A stretch of DNA of 64,000 nt from Ornithodoros turicata (Eukaryota; Arthropoda; Arachnida; Ixodida; Argasidae): contig NC_088209.1 of assembly GCF_037126465.1 (NCBI RefSeq), positions 20,837,146-20,901,145 of the forward strand, written 5' to 3'. A program made the translations under genes and the position numbers. Positions 10,528 through 22,309 of the stretch are shown here, in pieces. Every line of letters starts with the position of its first letter. The first letter of the stretch is position 1. The notes beneath the pieces were generated by a model, which worked only from the letters and a program-made list of their open reading frames with translations, had not been told where the DNA came from and did not search any database.

Positions 10528-10975
10528 GAGATGTCAACCACGTAGCTTTTCCCCCAGTGATCTGCTCTCGTGTCTTTCTTAACGAGAGGATAGAGAGGTA
10601 GCAAGCGAGCTGGTGGTATAGATCCATAACTTAAAAACCCGAGACTAGGGGACAAAAAAAACGACAAACACAGACAAGGTCTCAAACACAGCTAAAAGTT
10701 TATTTAACAGCACAAACATATAAGGGTTCAAGTGGGCGAGAATGAAGGGTGAGGAGAACGTAAGAACGTCCCCAAAACCAACGGGAAGGTCAGGGAAGGC
10801 TTGCTTGCTCTTTCTTGACTAGCGCCACGACTGCGCGCGCGTCGAGAGACAAACAAAAGAAACGGCGATGTGACTTCCACTTTTTGCTGCACAACAGAGA
10901 TGGCGCTGTCACACCGAGAGCTCCATTTTGCCTCCCTGCGCTGTTCCTGGTGCGCGAATTTGAAACGTGTTTTGT
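10528..10975. other. No gene recognised
   Basis: A remnant GAGATGTCAACCACGTAG follows the poly(C) and resembles a second, oppositely oriented tail. The rest shows no gene. Confidence 0.4.
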
Positions 10976-11227
10976 TACACTGTTAAAAACGAACTTCACC
11001 ACATAGCACGCTCCTAGCGAACCATCATTCCGAATGATATCATGCATGAATGATTCTGTGTCCTTATTTGCTGAAAATGGGAGGAGGCGCCTATCTGGGA
11101 CACATTATACATGTCCCAGATAGGCTCCTCTCCCTGCTTTGAACGAATCATGACACAGAATGATATCATTCGGAATAGCGGTTGGCTAGAAGAGTGCTAT
11201 GTGGTGAAGTTCTATTTTAACGGTGTA
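10976..11227. mobile_element. Palindromic MITE A, 'GGCGCCTATCTGGGAC' subfamily
   Basis: Flanked by TA on both sides. The left end ACACTGTTAAAAACGAACTT and the right end GTTCTATTTTAACGGTGT pair, and the two halves are complementary to a centre at about 11100-11110 (CTGGGACACATTATACATGTCCCAG). About 252 bp; no coding capacity. The internal sequence groups it with the copy at 31456. Confidence 0.88.
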
Positions 11228-11762
11228 TGTGTAATTCAGCGCACTGTACAAGGTGTAGATATGCAAGGGATATTGGTAATGCGACCCCATAGTTCATGAT
11301 GTAGCGCAATGCTAAAAAATTTAAACAATATAACTGTTAACACTCAGTAGTTTGTAACCTTAGAACGTATTTTTGGACTTTCTTTTTCTTTTGTTTTTGT
11401 AACTCCAACGCGTACCGTACCGCAGCTTCCCTCAATCACCGTTCTCCTGCACTCCTCACCCATCTCTTCTCTCCACGTGCGTTGCAGCTGGTGCACACAC
11501 GTCTATACGTTGATGACGTCAAAACTTGGCGTGACGTCGTGGGATGAAGAAAATGCATCTATACTGCATCACTCCATCATACTGACAAATCACAGCAGAC
11601 GCGTTATAAATCTTATATTAGAAGTACGACGCGCTGCTGTACACTACTGGGTCCCAGTGATATTGTGCGCTTTATCTTCCTGAGCGAACGAGCCTGGTCG
11701 GGAAAATGAAATCTACAATATGCATATCCAACGATTACTCACCCTTCATGCCGTAATCTATA
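11228..11762. other. No gene recognised
   Basis: A TGACGTCA occurs near 11514 but there is no gene model to attach it to. Confidence 0.4.
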
Positions 11763-11850
11763 AGGGGGGGGGGGGAATATGTTTATTAAAGATAGAGAGA
11801 GGGGGAAAGGTCAGACAGGCCAAGGCCGACTTGCTATTCCCAAAAGAGAA
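11763..11850 (-). repeat. LINE 3' tail with AATAAA and poly(C)
   Basis: On minus: GGGAATAGCAAGTCGGCCTT, GGCCTGTCTGACCTTTCCCC, TTTAATAAACATATTCCCCC, ending in a C-run (G-run at 11763-11775 on plus). It matches the 23.65 and 50.0 kb tails. Confidence 0.65.
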
Positions 11851-12594
11851 TCTATAAGCCTTGCGTTGAAGCTTCTGCTAGATGAAGTGTGTCCTACATT
11901 TCCCTCATTCTCGCTTCGTGAAGCACGCGGAAGGAAATTATCAAAGTGGGCTAAAATTATATCTCCCCATTGTCTAGTATATGTGGCGCTCAGCCAATAA
12001 GTCGAATTCCATTCTGAGCAATTGAGCAAAGTGGAATAAGCTTCCACAACATCTGGAGCCATCTCCTCTACATGTGAAGCTTTTCCGGAGTTTGCGTACA
12101 ATATGCACAATATCTCTCCTTCACAACACAATGCAGCATTTGAAAAGCTTCCAGGCCATTGTGTTGAATTCGTTTTGTAAAGCAACCGAAGAACGCGATT
12201 CCACTTTCATTTCCATCTCGTTATGCACTTTAGATGAAACGCCTTCGCGGGCCTCCAACAATTGAAATACTTTTCTCATCCAGTCAGAGGAAGCTTTCAA
12301 AGGCGCCGCTTGTCATCATATCCGCATGCCAGATCATATTACAGTACGATCCATGCAACTGATGATCAGGTGCGAAGAGTGTACCAGCTCTACAAACTTG
12401 TCACGTTAGAAACGAAACGAAGAATAGAATATGGACTTTTATTCATACATAGTCTATTACACGTGTTCGATTTATTTTCTATGTTGTTAAACGAGAAACG
12501 AGGTGACATTTAACATGGATCGAAACCTTGCCTTGTCCGTCATGCTGCCCACCAGGACTCATCATGCAAAATATTTCCGCTCTGCGGTGTATTA
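11851..12594. other. Unidentified; 124-codon minus frame
   Basis: The longest frame is 11811-12185 on minus. It overlaps the retroelement tail and may be upstream LINE or unique sequence; I recognise no motif in it. Confidence 0.35.
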
Positions 12595-13116
12595 TACACT
12601 CTAAGAAAAAAAAGGAGTGAAATTGGGAGTAATTGCAGCTTCTAGTCCCCAAGACTGCAATTATTCCCCATTTTAGTCCCCTAACCCATTTACTCCCCAG
12701 TAGTGCATATAGTCACTGAACTTCGCAAATGGTCTTCCGAATGTAACAGTTTACGTAAATATCTGCTCTTGGTGAATTTGATGGCATAAGGCTGTATAAC
12801 TCAGCCAACATTGCAATTTCCCAGCCGCACAGAGTAAGAAACAGTTAGCGCTCCTTTCTTCGCAAATTGTGCCCTATGTATGTCGCAAGATTTTATATCT
12901 CTCGATGTATCACGGTTAACGGTTTCATTCCAAGTATTTTCATGCATGCAGACGTATTATGTACCTGGAACTGTTAGAACAGAGCGTGAAATGCAGTCCC
13001 CACTCTGTGACATTCATTTAGTCGCGTGCATTTACTCCAGAAAAGGGCTATTTTTTGTGGCAATGCATTTAGTCCCCAAAAGGAGTAAAATTACTCCTTT
13101 TTTTGGTTAGAGTGTA
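12595..13116. mobile_element. MITE E ('AGTCCCC' family), complete
   Basis: TA-flanked 522-bp element. The left terminus ACACTCTAAGAAAAAAAAGG is inverted at the right as CTCCTTTTTTTGGTTAGAGT. AGTCCCC and TTTACTCC motifs cluster near both ends. There is no coding capacity. The undamaged GCCCTATGTATG near 12873-12880 is the empty site for the foldback insertion seen in the other copy at 9539. The terminus ACACTCT is shared with MITE A, suggesting a common or related transposase (inference). Confidence 0.88.
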
Positions 13117-13149
13117 GCGGCACATTCGGATTTACAAAAACAGTCGGAC

Positions 13150-13967
13150 ATCATGTTTTCACTTCTATCATCTCTGGGCCGGCGGACGTTCTTGGCCATC
13201 TGTTGCTCTACCGTCGAATGACTAATTACCTATAAATCGTTCATTAACTTTTTAATTATAAAAGGTATGAAGTAGTCCCAATGAGGACATCGGGTCCCTT
13301 CGGTCACCTGATACCGTGGCCGTTGTCAGAACAAAAATCCGTTCGAAAAAAATTCGTGAAGTAACACCATGTTTTCTTTATTTTGTTCATTGCGCATCTT
13401 CGGAGACGCGTCTTTCCTTCACCCCCAATGTGAGAGAGTGAAGGAGCACAGTGCCGCCTCATGCGTCGAAGATGAGCTTTAACTTGCGGAAACCAAACAA
13501 AAACAAATGTATCGGGTGACGCTATCGGAACTGCCCTTATCTTGGGTTGCATTTTCTGTTTTCCTTTAATCTTTTTGCAGGACGCAAGAGGCGATAGTGT
13601 GCTCTTTCACCCACTCACGTTGGGGGTGAAGGAAAGACGCGTCTCCGAAGATGCGCAATGAACAAAATAATAAAAGAAATGGTGATCCTTCACGAATTTT
13701 TTGCGGACGAGCTATCGACCGGGTTTTTGTTCTGAAAACGGCTATGGTATCAGGTGACCGAAGGGACCCGATGTTCTCATTGGGACAACTTCGTAGCTTT
13801 TATAGTTAAAAAGTTAATGAACGATTTTTAGGGAATTAGTCATTCGACGGTTGAGCAACAGATGGCCAAGAACGTCCGCCGGCCCAGAGATGATAGAAGT
13901 GAAAAGAGGTTGTCTATAGCCATTATAGTTTTTTAATGAAAAATCTGTATAAAAAAAAGACACCCTG
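13150..13967. mobile_element. Foldback element F2, GACACCCTGTA end
   Basis: The arm from about 13153 (TTTTCACTTCTATCATCTCT, GGGCCGGCGGACGTTCTTGG, GGGTCCCTTCGGTCACCTGA, GACGCGTCTTTCCTTCACCC) is inverted between about 13600 and 13912. The right terminus GACACCCTG is followed by TA at 13968. The left outer ~60 bp is missing next to MITE E. The interior (about 13480-13600) lacks coding sequence. Part of the same element lies at 60039-60345 with its left terminus intact. Confidence 0.82.
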
Positions 13968-14330
13968 TATTTACAAGACAGGAAAACATTCGTGTCAAAT
14001 TATTCTGTATCGGGCTCGGCGATCTCTCCCTCATGGGAGAGAGTCTTCCTCACGCTCATTAATGCGGAACTTGTTTACCAAACTCCTGTTTACCTGGGCA
14101 GTTCGTATAATCAGTACACCAACGCAGCCATGAAAGATTTATCAAGCGCCTAACGAAGACCCATCTATCTGCTTGGCAAAGTCCCCGTGGACGTTAGCAC
14201 CTTATCCACTCTGCAGCCATAAATTATGCAATCTAAATAGTACTTAGTAGCACTAATTACCAATTATTACACTAATTAGTAGGTTCTTGTAAGGAAAAGG
14301 AAAAGGAAGCGGATAATACAAGGCACTATA
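13968..14330. other. No gene recognised
   Basis: No repeat or family signal was noticed. Confidence 0.4.
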
Positions 14331-14640
14331 TATACTACAATTATAATGCTCCCAGACATGTATACAAGGTATTATGAAACTATACTTAAAATACGGTACT
14401 AAATGCTCAAGGCATCATGTAATTAAGACGTAGTGAAATACCTGAAAATTAATTACAATAGGGCAGTAAATAATTCGAAAGGTGTTTGAAGTACGTTTCC
14501 GATGTTCGAGCAGTAGACAGTACCAGCAGTACCCTTCCTCAAGGAAGGGTACTGACTAAGGTACTAAAATGCTACCAAAACATTTCAAATACAGTATTTG
14601 GAGTACGGCATTCAAGATACGTCTCATTACAACACGCTAT
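14331..14640. repeat. AGTAC/ATAC motif-rich hAT-like MITE remnant
   Basis: Degenerate copies of AATAC, GGTACT and AGTAC recur, with a 26-bp palindrome AGTACCCTTCCT..AGGAAGGGTACT at about 14527-14552 and CAAATACAGTATTTGGAGTA further on. The pattern suggests a MITE built from its own terminal motif; the ends are not defined. Confidence 0.4.
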
Positions 14641-15913
14641 AGCGATAATGGCTCATACCGAATCCATGCATTTAATTGGGAGCGTACACTAAGCTCTCAA
14701 TTACATAAAAGTCGCAGTTACAACTTATAAGCATCTAACACAGAAAGAAAGAAATAACGACTGGGTTTCTCAATTGACAGAGCTGAAGACTTGAGGTTGC
14801 CGCTATACTGCCAGTGGAATCAGTACGATGATTATCATCCACGGTCGTCTTCGAATACCCGACCGTACCCTAACGTGGAATGTCCTAGCATTCCCCCATA
14901 ATAATGGACAGTGAAGAATTCCATTCAAGTATCCATGGACATTGCTGGAATGCTTCGATGAGAAGCTGTGGGTACCAAATTCTCAAATTAATGGCGCTAG
15001 AACAACACGATTTTTCTCTCTCTCACTACTTTTTTTTTTTTTTTTTTCACGAAGCTCAGAAAGAAATATAACGAAAAACGTGAGAAACAACAACAACAAC
15101 TTGTATTTTATTTTATTATATCAATTTTAACTTCACTTTATTTATTTTGTTTAACGACTTCACTGCAAGAAAGCGATTATGAGCTAGCAAGGCTCTTCTT
15201 TTTCTTTTAAAATCAATCAATCAATCAGTCAATCAAGGCTCTTCTTTGTCATTAGAAAATTTATTAACATAACCGATTCTTCATAGTGTGCGCGTTACTC
15301 AGCATTATGTACCCTGGTTCCTAACCGTGCCATAGCATGATAGTCTAGTCTATAGCAGTCCGTAGCATGATATCTGTAAATATACATACCTGAGAAACGT
15401 GTCTGAAGGTATGACAGGTACTGTGCTTACTCCAATGCTGATATAAAATCAAACAGCGGCATCAAAAGTTGTTAGCACTGACATCGAAATTCTGCTGAGA
15501 GAGCTCCCGTTTGTCACGATACATTGCCGTTTTCCAAGCGCATTACCGCTCTGTCACGTTGGCGTGCAAAAAGATACAAACAAAATGAAACATAACGCAA
15601 CATTCCATGAAAACGACAAGAAAAAACAATTGTTTCAAAAGTCATATACGGTTGAGTTTGAGTAGAAAAGACGGAAGATATTGAATTCGTCCCCTGACGA
15701 ATTCTGCTACTCCCACAAAGGAAATGAAAGGAGAAAGAAAACTGAACGGTCACATACGGTCATTGTATGCTGGTGCGGAGGTAAAATATAAACCCGTTTG
15801 TTTTTGTTTTTCTTAAGACGTCGAATCGGAAATTAAATCATCGTTGGTGACGAAGATAAACTGATCACTTATCACCTATGTGCGGATATTAAGTTGCTCC
15901 AGTTGGCACTTAT
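14641..15913. other. No gene recognised; short tail motifs
   Basis: It contains (AAC)n at about 15088-15102 and TTTTCTTTTAAAATCAATCAATCAATC at about 15200-15220, both resembling retroposon tails. No coding family is seen. Confidence 0.4.
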
Positions 15914-16063
15914 CCCAAGCAGCACAATGTACTGAAAGTCGAGTGCAATGGGGGTGGCCGGTATGTGTCTTTTCAATGTTTAGTTTCACGAGTCTGTTCA
16001 AGGCCTTCCACCTATCCGTCCACCCCTGTTGCACTCGACTTTCAGTACATTGTGCTGCTTGGG
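15914..16063. mobile_element. 150-bp MITE with 44-bp terminal inverted repeats
   Basis: CCCAAGCAGCACAATGTACT... at 15914-15957 is inverted at 16020-16063 with 42 of 44 positions matching. The flanks are TAT on both sides (15911-15913 and 16064-16066), consistent with a 3-bp target duplication. The ~62-bp interior is non-coding. Confidence 0.85.
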
Positions 16064-16312
16064 TATAATACACCGCTTCCCTTGTGCCACATTTGCCGCC
16101 AATTTTATCCGGTTTCACGTTTTCCTTTTTTTTTTCTTCTTCTTTGAATCATGTTCGGTTTCTGCATTCCTTCCATTACCCCTTCTACTGTGCACGCGGG
16201 TTTGTGACCACCCTTTTACAGCCACGTGGCGCTTGTCATCCCTCTGTTAATTTGTATCCTGTACCCTCTCCCTTTTCGTATGTTCACGTGTGTGCCACTC
16301 GAATGTATATAT
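16064..16312. other. No gene recognised
   Basis: Pyrimidine-rich sequence without a supported gene. Confidence 0.4.
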
Positions 16313-16751
16313 CAGGGTTGCGGAGTAGCCACTCCGGGGTTGGAATGATTCCGGAATCATTCCAAATTTATCAGAATTGGAATATAATGGCGGAAACTGT
16401 CCTATAGGAATGGAATGGAATTATGCTTTTTTTTTTTTTTTTCGCAGGTGGAATGGAATGGACTGGACTCAGTGCCACACGGTCAAGGGCGAAACAACCT
16501 TGTCTTTTTGCTTTTTCCGTGATGGGTAATGTCAGTCTCCTCTATAGCACTGCTGGGCTACCCAGCACGGTTACCGGCCCCATTTCTTTTATTGATGGAA
16601 TTAAAGGAATGGAATGGGGTTGTCAAGCCATTCCAGGAGTGGGAATTGGCCATACCTCCTCATTCTGAGGAAGTGAAAGGAATGGAATTATCACAAATCT
16701 CCATTCAGAATGGAATTGGAATGGAATGGGTGGTCCCATTCCGCAACCCTG
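16313..16751. mobile_element. hAT-like non-autonomous element
   Basis: The termini CAGGGTTGCGGA (16313) and TCCGCAACCCTG (to 16751) form a perfect 12-bp inverted repeat. The element is flanked by an exact 8-bp duplication GTATATAT at 16305-16312 and 16752-16759. A CAGGG start and 8-bp duplications are hallmarks of the hAT superfamily. The 439-bp interior is dominated by degenerate GGAATGGAAT repeats and has no transposase. Open frames inside it are not genes. Confidence 0.9.
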
Positions 16752-16759
16752 GTATATAT

Positions 16760-17554
16760 ATTTGTAACTCCAATGCTGTTATTTTTGTACATGACGAAAC
16801 GCAGCACACTGCATGAAAGCTTGTATCAATTAAAAGAAAGCTTCAGTATTTTATATTTTTGTTGTTACTTTTGTTTCAGTTCTAAGGTTATTCAGAATAA
16901 CGAATGTTTTACGTTTGAAATCTGACGTAGGCCGGAACTAACTCGAGCAACTGAACACACAACTAAGGGATCATTCGTCCAACTGTTCCTCTGCAAAGCC
17001 TAGTGCCCGTAAGACCCCATTAGAACCTTTTAAAGCACTGCAGGGCTCAATTTGTGTTAGACCTTCAAAAGGAAGCACGTCAACAGGACCAATCCGGCAG
17101 TTAAGCTCATTCCCAACTACTTTCGTCTGAGTGGTTCTCCGGTCATAGCACTTCGCAATGCCTGTTGGGAAGGTAACTAGAGCCACATTTGGAGTCGTCT
17201 GGTTATGGCGAAGCTATCATGGGAAACATATTGTTGCAATGGTTTCCGAATGCCGTCGGCTAATGTGAAGCATTAGTTAGAACTCCAAACAACGGGAGTG
17301 GGAACGTTTCTCGTATTTCTTTCGATTTGCTTCCTGATTCCTCAGATCGAAGTCTTTTGGTTTGGGACCTGGGTAAGTTGATAAGTAGATACAAAAAAAA
17401 AACATATGGAGATATTCAATTCGGCACCCGACCAATTCCGCAACTAAAAAATTAATAACAACCGATGAATTAATGATGATGAATGGGGAAATTCGCCACT
17501 AAAAAATAAAACAAAATAAATAATAATAATAAGTAAATGAAATACAATTGAACG
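16760..17554. other. No gene recognised
   Basis: AT-rich with scattered short frames; nothing recognised. Confidence 0.4.
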
Positions 17555-17855
17555 CTCCCTGTATGTAAATAAACGACGTCATACTGTTCGACAGCGCCAC
17601 CAATTTGGTAGAGTTGAACTGCGCTCGAAGCTAGAGGAGAACAAGGTCGCGCCCGAAAGCAACGACCTTGAGGGGATTATGATGGTCCCTGAAAAGGAAG
17701 CGACCTTCGGTCATAGTTTTCTTTCAATAGGAGGCAGCGAAGAAGTGCCCATTCGTGGAAGCCCCCCCCCCCCCCCCTTCTTTTCGATTTGTTTCGGTTT
17801 TATTTCGGCCCTTCTGTCTACCAACGTCATGATGACGTTTCTCTGGTAGAGGTCT
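17555..17855 (+). mobile_element. MITE D, copy 1
   Basis: Shares with 18870-19185 and 53597-53850 the string AGCGCCACCAATTTGGTAGA, GCTCGAAGCTAG, CGCCCGAAAGC, AGGGGATTA.GATGG, AATAGGAGGCAGCG, GATTTGTTTCGGTTT and CCAACGTCATGATGACGTTT. The right end is GGTAGAGGTCT. A C-run at about 17762-17777 is internal. There is no coding capacity. Confidence 0.8.
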
Positions 17856-18869
17856 ATACCTCGAATTTATGCCCTTCCGATCGTTTACGCGAAGGAGGGG
17901 AGAGGGAGTCGAATTACGCATTTCTTTGGTACACACCACAATGTCAGGTAAAGAGCTTTGCGGCTTATTTTCGCTTCCGTCGTCCTTTACAGGGACTGCC
18001 GCGCCCAGAAATACACCTATGAAAGATGATACCACTAATGTTCAGCATCGGAAGACAATCTACATGACCATTTTTTTTTTCGTTCGAAAAGGGTTTAGAT
18101 ATGAAATAAACAAATTTTAAAGTTCAGTTCTGCTTCCGCAGTCGCTGAAAGTCCGGCGAGAACAAGATCAGAGTGACGTCCCTAACAGGAGGAGGGAGAG
18201 CGCCTCGCTCAGAGGATAAAGGCGCCGTAAAGACCCTCTCCCCACATGCATTCTGTATGGTGTATATTTGAAGCTCTTTCTCCGTAACCAGCTGTCAGAT
18301 TTTAATGGGGGTTGTCTTACTGGAAAGGGGACGACAATACCTGTAACATGTGGGGCTCAGAATTTTGAAACTGTTCTCACTTACGTTATGATCAAAGTTT
18401 GGAGGGTATCCACCAGAAGCCTAGGACAAATTCTAAAATTCCGGGCCCTACACGCCAAAGATCTTGTCGTCCTCTTTGCAACGACACCACAGGTATCAAA
18501 ATTTGACCGTGGATTAGTGAGGGAAAGTATCAGATCGCGCGCCATAGAAAAATGCACGTGGGCGAGAGAGCTGGTATGCCCTCTTAAGGCCGTTCTCTAA
18601 TACACAGTGCAACATCACGGTACCATTACCATTATTCTAATAGACGATTTCAGAAAATCTCAGTGTTCCTTGTGCTCGCGTTGCATCCTGGGAGATTACA
18701 GGAATGAACCTTCCTTCACGTTTCGTTTTCGCTGTCCTTTACTCATCGTGGACAATCGGCCAAGAGAGAAGGAAACCGAAACAGCTTGGAGGCGCTTCTC
18801 CTCCTTTGTTTCCTGCAAGTTCCGATAGTTCAACGCGGCCCTATGCTGGGATTTTCAGAAGTCCTCTAT
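17856..18869. other. No gene recognised; 110-codon frame at 18268-18600
   Basis: The plus frame 18268-18600 has no motif I know. Purine/pyrimidine-rich segments (GGAGGGGAGAGGGAG near 17893) recur but no structure was resolved. Confidence 0.35.
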
Positions 18870-19185
18870 AGACCTCTCCCTGTTTCTAAACGAACGACAT
18901 CATAGTGTTAGACAGCGCCACCAATTTGGTAGAGCTGAGCTACGCTCGAAGCTAGGGGCGAACAAGGTCACGCCCGAAAGCCGCTGTCTTCAGGGGATTA
19001 CGATGGCCCCTGAAAGGGACGCGACCTTCGATCCTACTTTTCTTTTAATAGGAGGCAGCGGACAAGTGCCGTGGAACCCATTCGTGGAACCCAGCCCTCC
19101 CCTTCCGATTTGTTTCGGTTTCAGTCTGTCTCCAACGTCATGATGACGTTTTTTTTTTTTTTTGGGGGGGGGGGGGTAGAGGTCT
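18870..19185 (+). mobile_element. MITE D, copy 2, with both ends
   Basis: The left end AGACCTCTCCC and the right end GG(T)AGAGGTCT give short terminal inverted repeats, expanded at the right by a T-run and G-run (about 19150-19176). The interior is the same as copy 1, including the odd palindrome AACGTCATGATGACGTT. Confidence 0.8.
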
Positions 19186-21054
19186 CTTGATGGTATAGGG
19201 ATTTCGGCGTGCTCTCCACAACCGGCGTCTGTTCCTCTCATCCATACTTCACCGAATAGCAGTCAAACTGTGCAGCTATTTCGCGTGGGATTTTCTATAC
19301 CGTGGTCACTGGTCAACGAAGAATAAAACGAGACCAGTTTCGAAATCGGCTGGAACTGAAGTGACCGTCCCATTAAGAAATCTCATGGGGCGTTTTGGCG
19401 TTACGTAGAATAGTGCGTCCGAGAGCGTAGCGAGAAAGTGTGCAGAGCAATCTTTGTGGTTGACGGCTACTCCACCAATTCCATCCGACCGCTCTCAAAC
19501 ACGCTTGATCACAAAGCAACGGCCGTCACCATCGTCTGCGAGAGATTCAGAGGTTATTCGGCTGTTTCAGAACTGTCAACTAGTGCAGCTTACAAAAACT
19601 CACCAACTCGTTAACACGATTATCATCACGAAAGTCAACGAAGCAAATTTCACGCCTTACATATCGCGGACCCCTTCCACGGAGTGAGCTCATATTCTCC
19701 CGTCCCGCATTAGGGAGTTATCGCCCGCTGCTGCCGTAGCATTTTTATGCTGCTCAAAGAGATTGCGAGTGGCCCTTTCGTGGATGCAACGAAATGGATT
19801 GCGATAACAGAACTCCTCAACAGCGTAACATCGAAGGGCTTCACGGTTCAGGGTTCGGGGTTGCCATGCGGGGGCGCTACGACGTGAATTAAAGGAGTAC
19901 TGAGGGTCCATCCAACATATTTTCAGTATAAGACAGGCAATGAAAGTATATGTAGTTTTTTACATACGATAAATGTAGTTTTTTACTTTAACTATAAAAA
20001 AACGGACACAAACACAGCCGCGTTCGTTCACTCTCGACTCGCCACGCAGAGTGCCACAAGGAGGAGAGGGACTACTTATGACGTCATAACTTCTGGGCAG
20101 TCAATCCAGGTCAGAGGCTGTCTTTTTTACCTTTCGTGGGCGAGGGCTTTCTTCTTTTGTAGTCGGTAAACCTTCTCCCTTGGGGGGTGGGGGGAGGAAT
20201 TGAAAAGGTGGCCATGGGCATCCAGGACTTCATTGTCGCGGAGGCGTTTCCCTGTGAGCAATGCTTCTTCAGAGCGCTGAACAGCTGACTGGCAGACGAT
20301 ACTCTGAACCAATCTGCGAGCCCGGACCCTGTAGCGTCAGCGCAAGGTCATAGGCTGGCACTGTTCTCCACCATCATTGCGCACGGTCGCCTTTTGCAGC
20401 GTAACTTAAATCCGATTTCTGCGATAATTGTGGCTCTGAGGGGTCAATTACTTCTCATGGTGCTTTTCATTGTCAACTTGATAGCGTACCGCACCGTACC
20501 GGACCGGACCGTTAAGCAGCAAACGCATACGGCGTTTTCCCGATGAAGATTCGTTGTGTACCGCTTTCGCGACATCAATCTGACGGAAAATCGCCGAGCT
20601 CATCCACAGACAGTGATCTCAACGGTACTTCGCGGATCAGCGCAATCGGCTTGTCATTCGGAACCCATAATGGCGTTCTTCGAAAACATCCTCTACTAAA
20701 GTAACATGCACGAAGGGCTTACGTGTGGAATATATTTGCCCACATGAAGATAGTCTGTCCAAAGAAGCTAATAAAGACGATATAAAAAGAGCATTGTTCC
20801 ACCAACTAAACCAAACCAACGATAAAGACGCTGCAACTGTGCACACGAATTGCTTGCTCGTGTTTCCGCTTCCTCTCGTTCTTGGCGTGCAGCTGTGCCA
20901 CTGACCGCTTCCGCCCGGGCACCATATTGCACAAGAGGGGCGCGTCACTTTTTATGTTCGTCGCAAGGACAAGTGGAAGACATTGGCGAAACGTGTCAGC
21001 GTCCATTGTTTTCCGAGTCGAGCGGAAAATATCCGAGCTCTAGCAGTTTTTCAG
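19186..21054. other. No supported gene; CpG-rich segments
   Basis: The frames 19690-19911 (minus), 20637-20948 (minus) and 20850-21119 (plus) are short and lack recognised domains. GTACCGCACCGTACCGGACC near 20487 is a local motif repeat. Host exons cannot be excluded but nothing positive supports them. Confidence 0.35.
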
Positions 21055-21079
21055 TCATCCCCATATCATCGTCATCATG

Positions 21080-21111
<32 letters not shown>
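21055..21111 (+). repeat. LINE 3' tail ending in (CT)n microsatellite
   Basis: GTCATCCCCATATCATCGTC, ATCATGTATTTCTCTC matches the minus-strand tail at about 34590-34640 almost exactly; here it runs into (CT)n at about 21084-21111. Confidence 0.7.
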
Positions 21112-21114
<3 letters not shown>

Positions 21115-21812
21115 CGTGAAAATTGACATTTTTCACATACGCGTCGTATGTGCGAACCACGCTCGGAGAGCGTCAAAACAAATTCACGTGGGTAGCACAA
21201 AGGACCAAAACTGGTCCGCAGTGGGACCGACGAGCTCGCGCGGGGCCCCCCCACTGGTCCCCACTTCTGCCGTTCCCATACTGCGCCATCTAATGAAGAC
21301 GGAGATAACCGTCTCCGGCGCCTCAAGGTAATGCGCATGCGCATAAGCCGTTGCGGAAAAGGTATATTCTCATTGAAGCGCACCACTCTTTCCTCCTCTA
21401 CAGATGAGCAGCGAGCGTGTCCTTTCTCTCTCGCATGAACACGCGATACTCAAGTTATCCTAAACGGAGTGGGAAGGTTGATATAACCGAGCGTGACACA
21501 ATGCACCTTGATATTTTCTTTCTCAGTCCATCAATCAACCAGCCAAGCATGGTTTCCATCCACACTGCATAACAGCAACTGATGGGCGACGTCCCGGAAC
21601 ACTTCGGAAATATCAAATCGAGTAGACATGTAATATTTACAGCCACAATAATGCAGAAAATGGAGCACTCAATGCCAAGACGGTGTACAGAAAGGGAAAA
21701 AAATTAATTCTACGCATGGCATGAAAAGATGATGCAAAAGTTGGGGACGAATGTTATTCCTCTATGGGATAGATTTTTAACTACATGCATTTGATTGGGG
21801 TTTTCTTAAGCT
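21112..21812. other. No gene recognised
   Basis: A GC-rich stretch (about 21160-21330) followed by AT-rich sequence; nothing recognised. Confidence 0.4.
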
Positions 21813-21959
21813 ATTTTTGTGACGCCTATACTGTTCATAATTGTCACGAAAAGGCGTACGCCTCCCGTTTTGAACAAGTCGGGGCAGATATCGTGATCAT
21901 TCGAGATGATGGTTGGCTAGGAGCGTGCTATGCGGTGAGTGTTCATTTTTAAGAGTGTA
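21813..21959 (+). mobile_element. Palindromic MITE A, half copy
   Basis: Begins at the family dyad (TTTTTGTGACGCCTATACTG) and runs through GGCGTACGCCTCCCGTTTT, CATTCGAGATGATGGTTGGC and TAGGAGCGTGCTATGCGGTG to TTTTTAAGAGTGTA. The left half is absent. Confidence 0.85.
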
Positions 21960-22084
21960 GAGAGTGCGGTAAAGCAAAAAAACCTCAAACTTATTTCCAA
22001 ACAAAAAGCAAACAAACTTTTTTCCAAATGACTCCACTGGGCATCGGAACTGGGGAATGGGGAGCTGGGACTCGACTGGGACGA
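21960..22084. other. No feature
   Basis: Short spacer between the half MITE and the hairpin; nothing recognised. Confidence 0.3.
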
Positions 22085-22157
22085 TGTAGCATCATCGTCA
22101 TCGCCGCGCACCGAGCTTAGCACGGTCCCCGTGCGCTGCGATGACGATGATGCTACA
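22085..22157. repeat. Strong hairpin with perfect 20-bp stem
   Basis: TGTAGCATCATCGTCATCGC (22085-22104) is the exact reverse complement of 22138-22157. After one mismatch, GCGCAC (22106-22111) pairs with GTGCGC (22131-22136), leaving a 19-base loop that itself contains ACCG/CGGT pairing. The size (73 nt) is pre-miRNA-like, but a small palindromic insertion is an equal explanation. Confidence 0.85.
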
Positions 22158-22309
22158 AGGATATTCACGTCACACGTCAGGGACCCACATTCCTCCGTAG
22201 GGGAGACAACCGTGCACGATGACCCCCTTTTCTATTTGTGTGCGTTGGGTCACGTTGACCAGTCGAGTCATTTGGAAATATCTCGAGCAACTGTCCGGTT
22301 CTAGAGGGG

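Noticed and set aside
11514..11521. Isolated TGACGTCA sites (also near 20079 and 29417) as regulatory elements
   Set aside because: Single 8-bp matches without a gene are expected by chance at this scale.
11811..12185. 124-codon minus frame as a host gene
   Set aside because: It begins upstream of and reads into a LINE tail; may be retroelement or chance. Kept only as unidentified sequence.
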